Origin: a virus | IMG/VR virus record: IMGVR_UViG_3300037508_001087 | Span: 1 to 22,381 of that record | Length of the DNA stretch: 22,381 bases | Reading direction: 5' to 3' (one strand) | Shown here: positions 21,612 through 22,381 of the stretch, one piece after another | Layout of the letters: each line of letters starts with the position of its first letter | Numbering within the stretch: position 1 is the first letter of the stretch | Notes under the pieces: generated by a model | What the model was told of the DNA's origin: nothing | Databases searched by the model: none | Seen by the model: only the letters and a program-made list of their open reading frames with translations | Translations under genes and position numbers: made by a program

Positions 21612-22103
21612 TTAGGCCGTTTGTGCGGTTGGAGGCTTTCCCAAGCCGTTAGCCAGATTCACAGTAGCTTGGGCTGCTAAACCGGCTACAGCGTGGCGAT
21701 TCTGAGCGATGGTATGGTGAACCGTAGTCACCAAGTCAGCTTGCAAGTACTCCCCAATGGCGGCTAATCCCTGAGAAGTCACGTTATGGAAATGTGCAGC
21801 TTCCTGGTCAAGGGCCTGGGTGTTTGCCTGGGTCAGGTTGATAGTTAAATTGGCAATGCTGATCGGGACGATGCCAGCGGCGGCGGGGCTGTGCAGCACC
21901 ATACCGGTTTCAAACTCGGGTTCTAGTACTTCAGCGACTATTTCCGGTTGTACCTCTGGTTCAGGACAAAAATGAGCTAAAGTCGCTGTGATTGTTTCGG
22001 GACTAAGACCGTCAGTAGTATCAAAACCGTTATCTTTGAGCCAACGATGGACTGTGGACTTAGCGAGATTGTGATCTTTGCAGAAGGAGTGTAGAGAAGT
22101 CAT
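21612..22103 (-). CDS. Small HTH protein, first gene of the membrane-ATPase operon
   Basis: A 163-residue protein starting at ATG 22103 behind AGGAAACAAACTT. Residues 1-45 form a helix-turn-helix (FCKDHNLAKSTVHRWLKDNG), similar in type to MerR or transposase N-terminal folds. An acidic linker follows (50-70), then an Ala/Gln/His-rich helical part. Base composition is higher in G+C than the downstream genes (36 of 60 at 21841-21900; 28 of 60 at 19561-19620), hinting at a different history. Codons 154-156 contain the heptamer G_GGA_AAG in frame, 22 bases before the stop. It may control its own operon through the GGAAC/GTTCC sites upstream; that is inference. Confidence 0.65.
   Translation of the reverse strand: MTSLHSFCKDHNLAKSTVHRWLKDNGFDTTDGLSPETITATLAHFCPEPEVQPEIVAEVLEPEFETGMVLHSPAAAGIVPISIANLTINLTQANTQALDQEAAHFHNVTSQGLAAIGEYLQADLVTTVHHTIAQNRHAVAGLAAQATVNLANGLGKPPTAQTA
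21636..21642 (-). other. Candidate -1 programmed frameshift heptamer GGGAAAG
   Basis: On the minus strand the HTH gene codons are TTG GGA AAG, so the bases G GGA AAG fit the X_XXY_YYZ slip pattern in the correct phase. GGGAAAG is the slip sequence of the lambda G/T genes. It falls within the 37-base window (21612-21648) where both frames are open. The nearest obvious stem (GGCCC/GGGCC, 21577-21601) is about 35 bases downstream, farther than usual for a stimulator. Confidence 0.55.
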
Positions 22104-22137
22104 AAGTTTGTTTCCTGTAAACGTTGTGGGTACTGGG

Positions 22138-22236
22138 TTGGGACGGTTTGGAACGGGTTTGGAACGGACAAATAGTAAGAATTCCGTTCCAATTCTGTTC
22201 CGATTAAGTACTGGTAACGTTCCTAGAGCGTTCCAG
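22138..22236. promoter_or_regulatory. Seven phased GGAAC/GTTCC sites upstream of the operon
   Basis: Nine-base sites like TTGGAACGG begin at 22138 (one variant base), 22148 and 22159 in one direction, and sites like CCGTTCCAA begin at 22184, 22195, 22217 and 22228 in the other. Spacings are 10, 11, then 11, 22 and 11 bases, so all lie on nearly the same face of the helix. The inner pair is a perfect 10-bp inverted repeat (22159-22168 and 22183-22192). This is the leader of the HTH gene. Confidence 0.8.
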
Positions 22237-22277
22237 TTATAGTGATACTATAGGGCGAAAATAAATACCTATTTCAA
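22236..22277 (-). promoter_or_regulatory. Candidate promoter of the membrane-ATPase operon
   Basis: On the minus strand TTGAAA (22277-22272) is followed after 19 bases by TATAGT (22252-22247), and TATAAC lies at 22241-22236. Spacing is longer than optimal, so this is a weak call. Transcription from here would run through the GGAAC/GTTCC array before the HTH start at 22103. Confidence 0.3.
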
Positions 22278-22305
22278 CAAGTAGCCAAAGAGGTGTATTC
22301 ACATA

Positions 22306-22381
22306 TTACAGCGATCGATGGATATATCTCGCCAATTCTGTCAACGCTTCCACAATAAGCTCATTGCGGCCTAGCCGGTTC
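22306..22381 (-). CDS. 3' end of a possible ribbon-helix-helix regulator (partial)
   Basis: The minus-strand frame entering at 22380 is open for 24 codons to TAA at 22308-22306. It encodes LGRNELIVEALTELARYIHR, which resembles the second half of a CopG/Arc-type ribbon-helix-helix domain (R-N-E-x-I-x-E-A-L pattern). Proteins of this class bind arrays of short repeated sites, and such an array lies immediately downstream at 22138-22236. The fragment is too short for a firm assignment. Confidence 0.4.
   Translation of the reverse strand, partial: NRLGRNELIVEALTELARYIHRSL

Larger units (their letters stand above)
21397..21648 (-). other. Open -1 frame linking the HTH gene to the membrane protein gene
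   Basis: The reading frame of the 201-residue protein remains open upstream to the stop at 21651-21649, well inside the end of the HTH gene. It has no ATG or ribosome site. It encodes basic residues, then a hydrophobic stretch (GLIIALALVILAGASATVL) with SRCSQ after it, then a Ser/Thr/His-rich linker containing a 9-residue tandem repeat. Read as a continuation of the HTH protein after a -1 slip, the fusion would have 437 residues: cytoplasmic HTH, membrane helix, periplasmic domain, second membrane helix, cytoplasmic tail. TTG at 21603 is the only visible alternative start. Confidence 0.5.

Overview
The window looks like part of a cyanobacterial contractile-tailed (myovirus-type) phage or prophage. 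The octamer GCGATCGC (HIP1, the over-represented palindrome of many cyanobacteria) occurs at least 15 times, in both gene modules, against less than one expected by chance. There are no head, terminase, integrase, lysis or rRNA/tRNA genes, so free phage, prophage and phage-plasmid cannot be told apart from this window.

Left module, bases 1-16357, all on the plus strand: an almost complete contractile tail operon in the usual order. It runs from two head-tail joining proteins through sheath, tube, two tail-assembly chaperone frames joined by a probable frameshift, tape measure, a hub/tube-initiator-like protein, a LysM protein, a gpD/gp27-like hub carrying two peptidoglycan-cutting domains, an OB-fold spike, gp25/W, baseplate J and tail protein I. 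It ends with four fibre or baseplate-periphery genes, the last holding a precisely periodic array of six HxH metal-binding motifs. Most genes overlap by TAATG or ATGA or sit a few bases apart. The C-terminal half of the main fibre differs clearly in base composition, as expected of a swapped receptor-binding module.

Junction, 16358-16489: a perfect 16-bp hairpin flanked by A and T runs, a terminator able to work from both sides, lies where the plus-strand tail operon meets the minus-strand genes.

Right module, bases 16490-22381, all on the minus strand. Reading leftward from the right edge: the 3' end of a possible ribbon-helix-helix regulator; a control region with seven phased GGAAC/GTTCC sites; a small helix-turn-helix (HTH) protein gene whose end carries a correctly phased G_GGA_AAG slip site; a membrane protein; a second single-pass membrane protein preceded by a dense TGTGA array; a polytopic membrane protein; a membrane-anchored FtsK/HerA-like ATPase; and a 58-residue membrane protein followed by a terminator. 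A second transcription unit then encodes a small HTH protein, a stand-alone diguanylate cyclase with intact catalytic and inhibitory sites, and a 58-residue soluble protein.

The right module is the least familiar part. Five consecutive membrane-linked genes, one an ATPase, suggest an envelope-spanning machine, for example for DNA translocation, partition or exclusion. Its two bitopic subunits each have a Cys pair in the predicted periplasmic part. A -1 frameshift would join the HTH protein to the first of them and supply the signal/anchor segment it otherwise lacks. Function is not shown by the sequence alone.
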